Source: Paracoccaceae bacterium | GTDB taxonomy: Bacteria; Pseudomonadota; Alphaproteobacteria; Rhodobacterales; Rhodobacteraceae | Length of the DNA stretch: 64,000 bases | Assembly: GCA_020425085.1 (NCBI GenBank) | Contig: JAGQRW010000007.1 | Coordinates: 372,001 to 436,000 of the forward strand | Direction: 5' to 3' | The notes under the pieces: model-generated | What the model saw: the letters and a program-made list of their open reading frames with translations, nothing else | Told to the model about the DNA's origin: nothing | The model's database searches: none | In this document: in pieces, positions 1 through 7,445 of the stretch | How the letters are laid out: each line of letters opens with the position of its first letter | Position numbering within the stretch: the stretch's first letter is position 1 | Program-made: the position numbers and the translations under genes

Positions 1-1554
1 CAGCGACATCACATAACGCCTTGTGGTGATGTCGAAATCGAAACTCTTTTCGCGTTCGGTCGCCTGGGCGCTGTCGACATTGTTCAGGCTGGCAATGATG
101 CCAAGGCGTTTCAGGTTTTCGATATAGGGGTTCATGATCCGCTCGAAACTCGGGCTGTCATTGAGGATTTCGACCTTAAGCTGTTCGCCCTTGTCGTTGG
201 TGCGGATGCCGTTGACCACTTTCCAGCCCGCCGCATCCAGCAGTTTGCCGGCCTGGCTGATCACCCGGCGGTCAAGCTGACTGGGTTTGGATACTGCCGG
301 GCTGAAGGCGGGTTTGCTGAACACCTCATCCGGCAGTTCGGTCCTGAGCGGTTCCAGCAGGGCAAGTTCTGCCTCGTCCGGCATCCCCTCGGCCTGAAGT
401 GTCGAGTTTTCCCAAAATGAATCCGTTCGCTGATAAAGACCGTAAAACAGCGCCTGGTTCGACCATTCGAAATTGAACGCCATTCCGATCGCCTCGCGCA
501 CACGCAGATCCTTGAACTTGTCACGCCTGAGGTTGAACCAGAACCCCTGTGTGCCGGATGGGTTGCCGTCGGGGATCTGTTCCTTGATCACATAGCCTTC
601 TTTCAGAGCCGGAAAATCATAGGCGGTGCCCCAGACCTTGGACGAAAATTCCTCGCGGAAATTGTATGCGCCACCTTTGAATCCCTCGAACGCGGCGGTG
701 TAATCGGTGTAGTATTCCACCTTGATGCGGTCGAAATTCTCGCGCCCGACATTGACCGGCAGATCCTTGCCCCAGTAATCATCGCGCCGCTTGTATGATA
801 CCGTTTTGCCGGGAACCACCTTGTCCAGAACATAGGCACCTGAACCCAGGGGCGGCTCCAGCGTGCTTTCGGCGAAATCCCGGTTGGCGTAATAGGCTTT
901 GGAAAAAATCGGCAAACCGGCGGCGGTCATCGGCAGGCCGCGGGTATTGGCGCCTGGCTTGAAGGTGAACTTGACGCGGTGGCTGTCAAGTGCCTTGACG
1001 CTTTCAAAATCCGAAAGCGTGACCCGAAAGCTGGGGCGGCCCTTGGCGATCAGCACCTCATACGAGAACACCACGTCATCGGCGGTGATCGGCGTGCCAT
1101 CGGCAAATTGTGCCTCAGGGCGGATGTTGAAGATCGCCCATTGCCGGTTCTCGGGATATTCGATGCTTTCGGCGACCAGACCATAAAGCGAATCCGGCTC
1201 ATCCGCCGATCCGGTCATCAGTGATTCAAAAAACATATTCGACAGCGCCGCCGCCTGACCCTTGAGGATATAGGGCGACATCGAATCAAAGGTTCCGAAT
1301 GCCCAGGTGGAAAATTCGCCGCCTTTGGGCGCATCTGGGTTCACATAATCGAAATGCTGGAAATCCGGCCCGTATTTCAGGTCGCCAAAGGTCGAGATAC
1401 CATGTGATTTGATGGTCATTTCCTCGGCCTTTCCTGCGATTCCGGTCAACAGGAGCGCCAGGAATAAAAGGAATGACATCAGAAGTGGTTTGGTATTCAC
1501 GACGGCCGTTGCTGCCTTGGCGGAATTCCGAAAGTGTTGGGTTTTCCAGTGCAT
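1..1554 (-). CDS. Extracellular solute-binding protein, family 5 (YejA-like), 3' end cut off by window edge
   Basis: The frame is open from the ATG at 1554 to the first base of the window, giving at least 518 residues without a stop. The start has an AAAGGG Shine-Dalgarno about 6 bases upstream. Residues 1-43 look like a long signal peptide with a hydrophobic core, then the mature part begins near EEMTIKSHGIS. Typical family motifs follow: FDSMSPYILKG, FNIRPEAQFADGTPITADDV, and a late LNNVDSAQATERE. Such proteins deliver oligopeptides or related compounds to an ABC importer in the periplasm; the YejA-type resemblance suggests peptides. The permease and ATPase genes would lie to the left, outside the window. 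An internal ATG at 1479 is a possible alternative start. Confidence 0.9.
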   Translation of the reverse strand, partial: MHWKTQHFRNSAKAATAVVNTKPLLMSFLLFLALLLTGIAGKAEEMTIKSHGISTFGDLKYGPDFQHFDYVNPDAPKGGEFSTWAFGTFDSMSPYILKGQAAALSNMFFESLMTGSADEPDSLYGLVAESIEYPENRQWAIFNIRPEAQFADGTPITADDVVFSYEVLIAKGRPSFRVTLSDFESVKALDSHRVKFTFKPGANTRGLPMTAAGLPIFSKAYYANRDFAESTLEPPLGSGAYVLDKVVPGKTVSYKRRDDYWGKDLPVNVGRENFDRIKVEYYTDYTAAFEGFKGGAYNFREEFSSKVWGTAYDFPALKEGYVIKEQIPDGNPSGTQGFWFNLRRDKFKDLRVREAIGMAFNFEWSNQALFYGLYQRTDSFWENSTLQAEGMPDEAELALLEPLRTELPDEVFSKPAFSPAVSKPSQLDRRVISQAGKLLDAAGWKVVNGIRTNDKGEQLKVEILNDSPSFERIMNPYIENLKRLGIIASLNNVDSAQATEREKSFDFDITTRRYVMSL

Positions 1555-1670
1555 ATCACCCTTTCTGCGCCAGCAGGCGACAGGTTTGCGGTCAAATCGT
1601 TTCGGGCAAGGTAAATTCGCACTGTTGTCACTTGCAAGACGCGATTGCGTGAAAAACCCGACTCGGCACG

Positions 1671-1700
1671 AAAAAGGGCCACCCGGCATGCAGGTGGCCC
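1671..1700 (-). terminator. Rho-independent terminator of the cytochrome c gene
   Basis: Read on the minus strand, GGGCCACC and GGTGGCCC form an 8-bp GC-rich stem with an 8-to-9-base loop, followed directly by five T residues. It lies 32 bases after the stop codon of the cytochrome gene. Confidence 0.85.
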
Positions 1701-1731
1701 GATCAACAGGATCAAAAGGACTGGTGGTCGA

Positions 1732-2337
1732 TCAGTGGCCGAGGGTTGCCAGATAGGCGATCAGATCGGCGCGGTCCTGTTCCTTTTTCAACCCGGCAAA
1801 GCTCATCTTGGTGTCGGGCACCAGATCTTTGGGTTTGGTCAGAAAGGCATCAAGATGTTCCGGTGTCCAGGTGCCGCCAAGGTTGCTCATGCCACTGGAA
1901 TAGCCGAAGCCCTGGATACTGGCGACCTTGCGCCCAACCACCTGATAAAGCGAGGGGCCGGTGGCATTTTCGCCTTCGCCGGTCTTGTGGCAAGCCTTGC
2001 ATTTCTTGAAGACCTTTTCACCTTTGGCAGCATCCCCTGCGGCCAAGGTTGCGGTCGACTCGGTGCTGGCCGCGGTGCTGGTATCGGTATTGGCCGTGGC
2101 GTCTGAACTGGCAGTTGTGTCAGAACCGGTCGAGGTGCTGGCGGTTTCCGCAGATTTCTCCTCGGCAGCCGGTGCTACATCCTCGTCAGTTTCCAGAAGA
2201 TAAGCGGCCTCGGAACTTTCGCCATGTTCGGCGGGCGTGAAATAGATCGTGTCGGCGACCCAGTTGAGCAACAGGAATACAAGCAGCGCACCGCAAAGTG
2301 CGCCGCCTACCTTGGTGATCGTCATGATGTTGAACAT
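1732..2337 (-). CDS. cycM: Membrane-anchored cytochrome c (c552 / CycM type)
   Basis: A 201-residue protein with one transmembrane segment at about residues 10-32, then a disordered Ala/Ser/Thr/Glu-rich linker to about residue 98, then a class I cytochrome c domain. The heme motif is C113-K-A-C116-H117, and the probable axial methionine sits in the KMSFAGL segment near residue 175. This plan (anchor, flexible linker, periplasmic c domain) matches CycM/c552, which carries electrons between the bc1 complex and terminal oxidases in alphaproteobacteria. It is a single transcription unit ending in a clear terminator. An ATG five codons downstream could also serve as start. Confidence 0.88.
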   Translation of the reverse strand: MFNIMTITKVGGALCGALLVFLLLNWVADTIYFTPAEHGESSEAAYLLETDEDVAPAAEEKSAETASTSTGSDTTASSDATANTDTSTAASTESTATLAAGDAAKGEKVFKKCKACHKTGEGENATGPSLYQVVGRKVASIQGFGYSSGMSNLGGTWTPEHLDAFLTKPKDLVPDTKMSFAGLKKEQDRADLIAYLATLGH

Positions 2338-2467
2338 GGCTTTCCTACCTTAAAGGGCGGTCTGTCTGCCGCCTGTCGTAAAAACTGCGCCTTTCTAAAC
2401 GCTTCCCCTTGTCAGTTGCAAGGTGTAGATAGCGCGACCAAACGACTAAAGATTGCGGAAAGACGGC

Positions 2468-3319
2468 ATGAGCGGCTTGATCAGGAAAATATCGTTTCAG
2501 GGCGAACCCGGCGCCTATTCACATCAGGCCTGTCATGCGGCGATGCCGGATCATCAGGCGCTGCCATGCGCGACATTTGAAGATACGGTGCAGGCATTGC
2601 GCGACGGCGATGTCGATCTGGCGATGCTTCCGGTCGAGAATTCGACCTATGGCCGGGTTGCCGACATCCACCATCTGTTGCCGGAATCAGGATTGCATAT
2701 CGTTGCCGAGGCGTTTGTCAGGGTACGTATCTGCCTGATGGCGCTGCCCGGTGTCGCGCTGGATCAGATAAGACGGGTGCGGGCGCATCAGGTGCTGCTG
2801 CCACAGGCCCGGCAGTTTCTGCGTGGTCATGGAATTGCCGGCGAATCCGCCGTTGACAGCGCCGGTGCCGCTGCCGATCTGGCCGTGTCCGGCGACAGGA
2901 ATTCCGGGGTTCTGGCCAGTGAACTGGCGGCCGAGATCTACGGGCTGGAAGTGCTGGCGCGGGATATCGAGGATCACACCCACAACACCACGCGGTTCCT
3001 GATCATGGCGCGTGAGCCCGATTACTCGCGCCGCGGTGAACTGATGATGACCACCTTCGTCTTTCGCGTTCGCAACATCCCGGCGGCGCTATATAAGGCG
3101 ATGGGCGGGTTCGCCACCAACGGCGTCAACATGGTGAAACTGGAAAGCTACATGGTGGATGGCTCATTCACCGCAACGCAGTTTTACGCCGATATCGAAG
3201 GGCACCCGGACGATCCGGCGGTTCAACGCGCGCTTGAGGAACTGACCTATTTCACCACGCATCTGAGCATCCTGGGCGTATATGCCGCCGATACTGCCGC
3301 CAGAAACGCCAAGAACTGA
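2468..3319 (+). CDS. pheA: Prephenate dehydratase (monofunctional, with ACT domain)
   Basis: A 283-residue enzyme that converts prephenate to phenylpyruvate, the committed step to phenylalanine. The N-terminal catalytic lobe starts with ISFQGEPGAYSHQA; the catalytic Thr-Arg-Phe is in HNTTRFLIM near residue 170. From about residue 185 an ACT regulatory domain follows, with the ESYMV segment expected to bind phenylalanine for feedback inhibition. There is no chorismate mutase domain. The ATG at 2468 is preferred over a TTG five codons upstream because GGAAAG lies just ahead of it. The gene is divergent from the cytochrome gene with about 130 bases between them. Confidence 0.93.
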   Translation: MSGLIRKISFQGEPGAYSHQACHAAMPDHQALPCATFEDTVQALRDGDVDLAMLPVENSTYGRVADIHHLLPESGLHIVAEAFVRVRICLMALPGVALDQIRRVRAHQVLLPQARQFLRGHGIAGESAVDSAGAAADLAVSGDRNSGVLASELAAEIYGLEVLARDIEDHTHNTTRFLIMAREPDYSRRGELMMTTFVFRVRNIPAALYKAMGGFATNGVNMVKLESYMVDGSFTATQFYADIEGHPDDPAVQRALEELTYFTTHLSILGVYAADTAARNAKN

Positions 3320-3661
3320 AACCATGCCAGGACCGCAAGCCGGGGCTCTCCCGCTGGAACTGTGACCTACGGTCGGTTTCCGTAGGGCCGGCACAAAATC
3401 TGCGATTTTGTGCATCGGCGCATGAAATTCCATTTGATTTTAGGTGGATATGGTGCCGGGTTGTCGTACATGAGAAGCAATCAGGCGTTTCCCTGATTGC
3501 ACCCCGCATGCTGGCTGGCGTATAGAGACCGGGACGAAGCCCCGTTCGGGGCCGGAGAGGTGCGCTGCGGGCGCGGTTGACCCAAATTGGGGACCGACGG
3601 GCAGCATCGTCACAGGCTGCCAGCCTTTGCCTCTTTTCCAGGTTGAAAAAGGGGGTCTGAC
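3320..3661 (+). promoter_or_regulatory. Structured 5' leader of the cobalamin operon; possible cobalamin-responsive element
   Basis: This 342-base gap has no plausible gene but carries several perfect hairpins: 3366-3372 with 3380-3386 (7 bp), 3391-3399 with 3405-3413 (9 bp, extended by GCCG/CGGC), and 3477-3485 with 3492-3500 (9 bp), plus an AGCCCCGTTCGGGGC hairpin near 3538. At about 3340-3365 the run GCAAG, CCGGGGCT, CTCCCGC, then GGAACTGTGA resembles the conserved core of the cobalamin riboswitch (GCAAG..CGGCGCTG..CCCGC..AACTGT). The other conserved blocks are not clear. Its position right before cbiX fits B12 control, but the call is inference; it may be another kind of structured RNA. 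Confidence 0.4.
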
Positions 3662-4810
3662 ATGGCGAAAATCGGGGTGATGATCTGCGGTCATGGTTCG
3701 CGTTCAGCGGCGGCAGTAGAAGAATTCGCGGTTCTGGCGCAAAAACTGCCTGCATTGCTGCCGGACTGGCCGGTTGAATACGGATATCTTGAATTTGCCA
3801 ACCCGGTGATCCGCGACGGGCTTGATCGTTTGCGTGAGGCAGGGTGTGAACGCATTCTGGCGGTACCGGGAATGCTGTTTGCGGCGATGCATGCCAAGAA
3901 CGATATTCCCACGGTTCTGAACACTTATGCTGCCAGACACGGTATCGACATCAGCTATGGTCGCGAGCTTGGGGTCGATCCCAAGATGATTGCAGCGGCA
4001 GGGGCGCGGATTTCGGCGGCGGTAGAGCGGGCCAATTGCGAGCTGGGGGAGCTGCCGATGCACGAAACCGCACTGGTGGTGATCGGGCGCGGTGCCTCGG
4101 ATCCCGACGCCAACGCCAATGTCTCGAAAATCGCGCGCATGTTGTGGGAGGGCATGGGGTTTGGCTGGTGCGAAACCGGCTATTCCGGCGTGACCTTTCC
4201 GCTGGTCGCGCCGACGCTGGAGCATGTGGCGCGGCTTGGCTACAAGCGGGTCATCGTATTTCCCTATTTCCTGTTTACCGGCATTCTGATTGACCGGATT
4301 TATGGCTTTACCGATCAGGTGGCGGCGGTGCATCCGGATATCGAGTTCGTCAAGGCCGGGTATCTCAACGACCATGAAAAGGTGCTGGAAACCTTTGCCG
4401 AGCGGGTGAGCGAGCAGGTGGGCGAACAGCCGCCGCCGAATTGTGCGATGTGCAAGTATCGGGTGCAGGTTCTGGGGTTTGAGGCCGAGGTCGGCCTGCC
4501 GCAGGAAAGCCACCACCATCATGTCGAAGGGCAGGGGGCGTCTGCGCCGGGATCGAACGTGGCGGATTGCGATTTGTGCGCGGATTTCTGCACCGGTGAG
4601 TGTCGCTTGCCGGTTTCCGACGGGGAACACCATCACCACGGGCGCGAACACAGTCACCATCATGAGCATGAGCATGTGCATGGGCACCATCACGGGCATG
4701 ACCATGAGCATGGGCATCACCACAGGCATGAGCATGGGCATGACCATGAACACCAGCCCTATCCCCATGCCAAACACCCTTTGGGGCCGGAAAGTGCGCG
4801 TCGGAAATGA
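3662..4810 (+). CDS. cbiX: Sirohydrochlorin cobaltochelatase CbiX, long form with His-rich tail
   Basis: A 382-residue chelatase of the CbiX family that inserts cobalt into the tetrapyrrole, in the cytoplasm. The first lobe opens with GVMICGHGSRS, containing the metal-handling His; the second lobe begins near residue 135 (ALVVIGRGASD). Around residue 260 NCAMCKYR gives a CxxC pair, and further cysteines (CDLCADFCTGEC) follow; CbiX long forms are known to carry an Fe-S centre here. Residues of about 320-372 are almost entirely His with Glu, Gly and Asp, likely a cobalt store or chaperone tail. It is the first gene of the operon, and its stop overlaps the start of cobH by 4 bases (ATGA). Confidence 0.93.
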   Translation: MAKIGVMICGHGSRSAAAVEEFAVLAQKLPALLPDWPVEYGYLEFANPVIRDGLDRLREAGCERILAVPGMLFAAMHAKNDIPTVLNTYAARHGIDISYGRELGVDPKMIAAAGARISAAVERANCELGELPMHETALVVIGRGASDPDANANVSKIARMLWEGMGFGWCETGYSGVTFPLVAPTLEHVARLGYKRVIVFPYFLFTGILIDRIYGFTDQVAAVHPDIEFVKAGYLNDHEKVLETFAERVSEQVGEQPPPNCAMCKYRVQVLGFEAEVGLPQESHHHHVEGQGASAPGSNVADCDLCADFCTGECRLPVSDGEHHHHGREHSHHHEHEHVHGHHHGHDHEHGHHHRHEHGHDHEHQPYPHAKHPLGPESARRK

Positions 4811-5466
4811 CCGAGGTTCCAGCACCCCGGTTGCGGTATACCCGCGATCCCGCAGCGATCTATGAGCAAAGTTTTGCCACGGTACGCGCCAAAGCGCGGC
4901 TGGCGCGGTTTGATGCCGGCATGGCGGCGCTGGCGGTTCGTGTCATCCACGCTTCGGGCATGGTGGAAATAGCGGATCGGCTGGCGTTTTCCGAGGGGGC
5001 GTTCGCGACCGGGCGGTCGGCGCTGGAACGGGGCGCGCCGGTGCTTTGTGATTGCGAAATGGTGGCGGCGGGGATCATCCGGCGGCACCTGCCCAGCGAA
5101 AACCCGGTGCTGGTGACGCTGAATGATCCGGGGGTGCCGGAACGGGCGGCAAGGATCGGCAATACCCGTTCGGCAGCGGCGGTGGAACTGTGGCGAGACC
5201 GGATCGAGGGCGCGGTGGTCGCGATTGGCAATGCGCCAACGGCGTTGTTTCATTTGCTGGAGCTGATTGATGACGGCTGGCCGCGGCCTGCGGTCATTCT
5301 GGGTTTTCCGGTTGGCTTTGTCGGTGCTGCCGAAAGCAAGGCGGAACTGGTGGCGCGACCCAGGGAATGTGAGTTCGTGGCTTTGCGCGGACGGCGGGGA
5401 GGATCGGCGATTGCCTCGGCGGCAGTGAATGCGCTGGCGGCGGGGTTTCCGGAGGAGCGGCAATGA
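4807..5466 (+). CDS. cobH: Precorrin-8X methylmutase
   Basis: A 219-residue enzyme that moves a methyl group from C11 to C12 of precorrin-8X to give hydrogenobyrinate. The catalytic His is in the RVIHASGM segment near residue 46, and family motifs VLCDCEMVAAGI and VILGFPVGFVGA are present. Length matches the CobH/CbiC family. It overlaps cbiX by ATGA, which indicates translational coupling within the cob operon. The neighbours CobL, CobI, CobJ and CobM all act earlier on the same ring. Confidence 0.95.
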   Translation: MTEVPAPRLRYTRDPAAIYEQSFATVRAKARLARFDAGMAALAVRVIHASGMVEIADRLAFSEGAFATGRSALERGAPVLCDCEMVAAGIIRRHLPSENPVLVTLNDPGVPERAARIGNTRSAAAVELWRDRIEGAVVAIGNAPTALFHLLELIDDGWPRPAVILGFPVGFVGAAESKAELVARPRECEFVALRGRRGGSAIASAAVNALAAGFPEERQ

Positions 5467-5500
5467 GCCGTTGTCCGCATGATTTGGCAGGGCGGGGATT

Positions 5501-5523
5501 CGCGTATTTTGGCAATAAAGAAG
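5501..5523 (+). repeat. Short intergenic repeat, copy 1 (tail only)
   Basis: The run CGTATTTT then GGCAATAAAGAA matches the tail of a repeat found six times in this window. Here it lies between cobH and cobL, and its AAAGAAGG end may add ribosome-binding sequence ahead of cobL. Confidence 0.6.
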
Positions 5524-5535
5524 GCATAGTGGTGC

Positions 5536-6738
5536 ATGGCTGAGGCGTGGTTGCATATTGTAGGGATTGGCGAGGACGGGTTGGACGGGCTGACGCCTGC
5601 GACGCGTGCGGTGGTGGAAGCGGCGGAAATCATTGTTGGTGGTGATCGGCATCATCAACTTGCGGGTCGTATTGCGGCGGAACGTATTGCCTGGCCCTCT
5701 CCGTTTGATGCGCTGATTTCAACGCTGAAGGGGATGCGAGGGCGGCGCGTGGTGGTTTTGGCCACGGGGGATCCGCTATGGTATTCGGTAGGGGCCAGGA
5801 TCGGGCGGGCGATTGACCCGGCCGAGATCGTTTATCACCCGCAGGTCGGGGCGTTTCAGCTGGCGGCGGCGCGGATGGGCTGGTCGATGGCGGATCTGGA
5901 AACCCTGACGGTGCATGGTCGTCCGGTGGAACAGATGATTGCCTATATCCAGCCGATGCAGCGGTTGTTGATCCTGACCACTGGCGAAGAGACGCCGAGG
6001 CAGATCGCCGGTTTTCTGGCTGAACGCGGTTACGGCGACAGCAGGATGACGGTGTTTGGTGCCATGGGCGGGCCGGATGAGGCGAGGTTTGACGGGTTGG
6101 CGCGGGATTGGTCGCATGTCGTGCCTGCCTTCAACACGCTGGCGGTGGAATGTGTGGCGGCGGCGGATGCGGCGCTGATGCCAAGGGTGCCGGGGCTGGA
6201 GGATGATCTGTTTCAGCATGACGGCACCATGACCAAGCAGGAGGTGCGGGCGGCAACCCTGGCCAAGCTGATGCCGATGCGCGGTGCCTTGTTGTGGGAT
6301 GTCGGGTGCGGATCAGGCTCGGTGGCGGTCGAGTGGATGCGGGCGGCGCGATATGCCCGGGCAATCGGTATAGAGCCGCTGGCGGAGCGGCGGGTTTTTG
6401 CCGCGGCCAACGCGCTGGCGCTGGGGGTTCCGGGGCTGGAGATCGTGGACGGGTTTGCACCGGCCGCATTGGCGGGGCTGGAGGCGCCGGATGCGATTTT
6501 CATCGGCGGCGGCATCAGCGACGAGGTGTTCGTCGCCTGTTGGCAGGCGCTGCGCCCGTTGGGGCGGCTGGTGGTCAACGCGGTGACGCTGGAGAGCGAG
6601 GCGCTGTTGCTGGCGCTGGCGTCGCGTCATGGCGGCGAGTTGGTGAAGTTGCAGGTCAGCCGGGTTGTCTCGATCGGGCGGCGGCAGGGCTGGCGGCCTT
6701 CGATGCCGGTGACGCAATGGTCGCTGGTGAAGCGATGA
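5536..6738 (+). CDS. cobL: Precorrin-6Y C5,15-methyltransferase (decarboxylating), CbiE-CbiT fusion
   Basis: A 400-residue two-domain enzyme. Residues 1 to about 205 form the CbiE-type tetrapyrrole methylase that acts at C5 (WLHIVGIGEDG, VLATGDPLWYSVG). From about residue 230 a CbiT-type Rossmann methyltransferase follows with the SAM loop LLWDVGCGSGSVAVEW; it methylates C15 with loss of the C12 acetate carboxyl. The gene lies 70 bases after cobH, a gap that holds a repeat copy, and its stop overlaps the start of cobI by ATGA. The AAGAAGG upstream is somewhat far from the ATG, so the exact start is less certain. Confidence 0.94.
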   Translation: MAEAWLHIVGIGEDGLDGLTPATRAVVEAAEIIVGGDRHHQLAGRIAAERIAWPSPFDALISTLKGMRGRRVVVLATGDPLWYSVGARIGRAIDPAEIVYHPQVGAFQLAAARMGWSMADLETLTVHGRPVEQMIAYIQPMQRLLILTTGEETPRQIAGFLAERGYGDSRMTVFGAMGGPDEARFDGLARDWSHVVPAFNTLAVECVAAADAALMPRVPGLEDDLFQHDGTMTKQEVRAATLAKLMPMRGALLWDVGCGSGSVAVEWMRAARYARAIGIEPLAERRVFAAANALALGVPGLEIVDGFAPAALAGLEAPDAIFIGGGISDEVFVACWQALRPLGRLVVNAVTLESEALLLALASRHGGELVKLQVSRVVSIGRRQGWRPSMPVTQWSLVKR

Positions 6739-7445
6739 GTGGCAAGTTATGGGGTGTCGGGCTGGGGCCGGGAGATCCGGAATTGCTGACGCTGAAGGCG
6801 CATCGGCTGATTTCCGGTGCCGGGGCGGTGGCCTATCCGGCGCGGGCCGGGGCCGACAGTCTGGCACGGTCGATTGCAGCGGCTTGGCTGAAGCCCGGGG
6901 TGCATGAGATTGCCATGGAGGTGCCGATGGAACCCGCCCGCGGGCCGGCACAGGCGGCCTATGATATGGGGGCTGAACGGATTGCGGCAACGCTTGAGGG
7001 CGGGCAGGATGTGGTGGTTCTGTGTGAGGGCGATCCGATGTTTTATGGCTCGTTCATGTATCTTTTCGCACGGCTTGCTGATCGTTTTGAGGTGGAAATC
7101 GTGCCGGGTGTGACCTCGGTCAATGCCAGTGCGGCAGCGCTTGGCCTGCCGCTGGTCGCGCGCAATGAAGTTTTGTCGATCCTGCCGGGGCCGATGCCAA
7201 AGGCCCGACTGCGCGCGCGGATTCGCGCGGCGGATGCGGTGGCGATTGTCAAGGTTGGCCGTCATCTGGCGAAGATCCGTGAGGTGCTGGACGAACTTCA
7301 ACTGACCGATCATTGCACATATATCGAACGCACCACCCAGCCCGCTCAGTATTCGGTACCGCTGGCCGAGGCACCGGAAGTGGCGCCGTATTTTTCCATG
7401 ATCCTGATGACGAAGGGGAATGATCCTTGGCTATCGAACCGTTAG
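6735..7445 (+). CDS. cobI: Precorrin-2 C20-methyltransferase
   Basis: A 236-residue SAM-dependent methylase of the uroporphyrin-III C-methyltransferase fold. Family motifs are GVGLGPGDPELLTLKA at the N-terminus, VVLCEGDPMFYGSF near residue 95 and VEIVPGVTSVNASAAALG near residue 120. It adds the C20 methyl to precorrin-2. The start is set by the ATGA overlap with cobL; a longer in-frame reading further upstream is a shadow of cobL. The 3' end overlaps the next gene by 19 bases. Confidence 0.94.
   Translation: MSGKLWGVGLGPGDPELLTLKAHRLISGAGAVAYPARAGADSLARSIAAAWLKPGVHEIAMEVPMEPARGPAQAAYDMGAERIAATLEGGQDVVVLCEGDPMFYGSFMYLFARLADRFEVEIVPGVTSVNASAAALGLPLVARNEVLSILPGPMPKARLRARIRAADAVAIVKVGRHLAKIREVLDELQLTDHCTYIERTTQPAQYSVPLAEAPEVAPYFSMILMTKGNDPWLSNR

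Noticed and set aside
3320-3661. A confident canonical cobalamin riboswitch
   Set aside because: Only one conserved block is recognisable by eye, so it is listed as a structured leader with low confidence.
3704-4825. A 373-codon open frame on the minus strand opposite cbiX
   Set aside because: Its Met-rich C-terminal part is the antisense of the His codons of CbiX. The plus-strand protein has clear family motifs, so this is a shadow.
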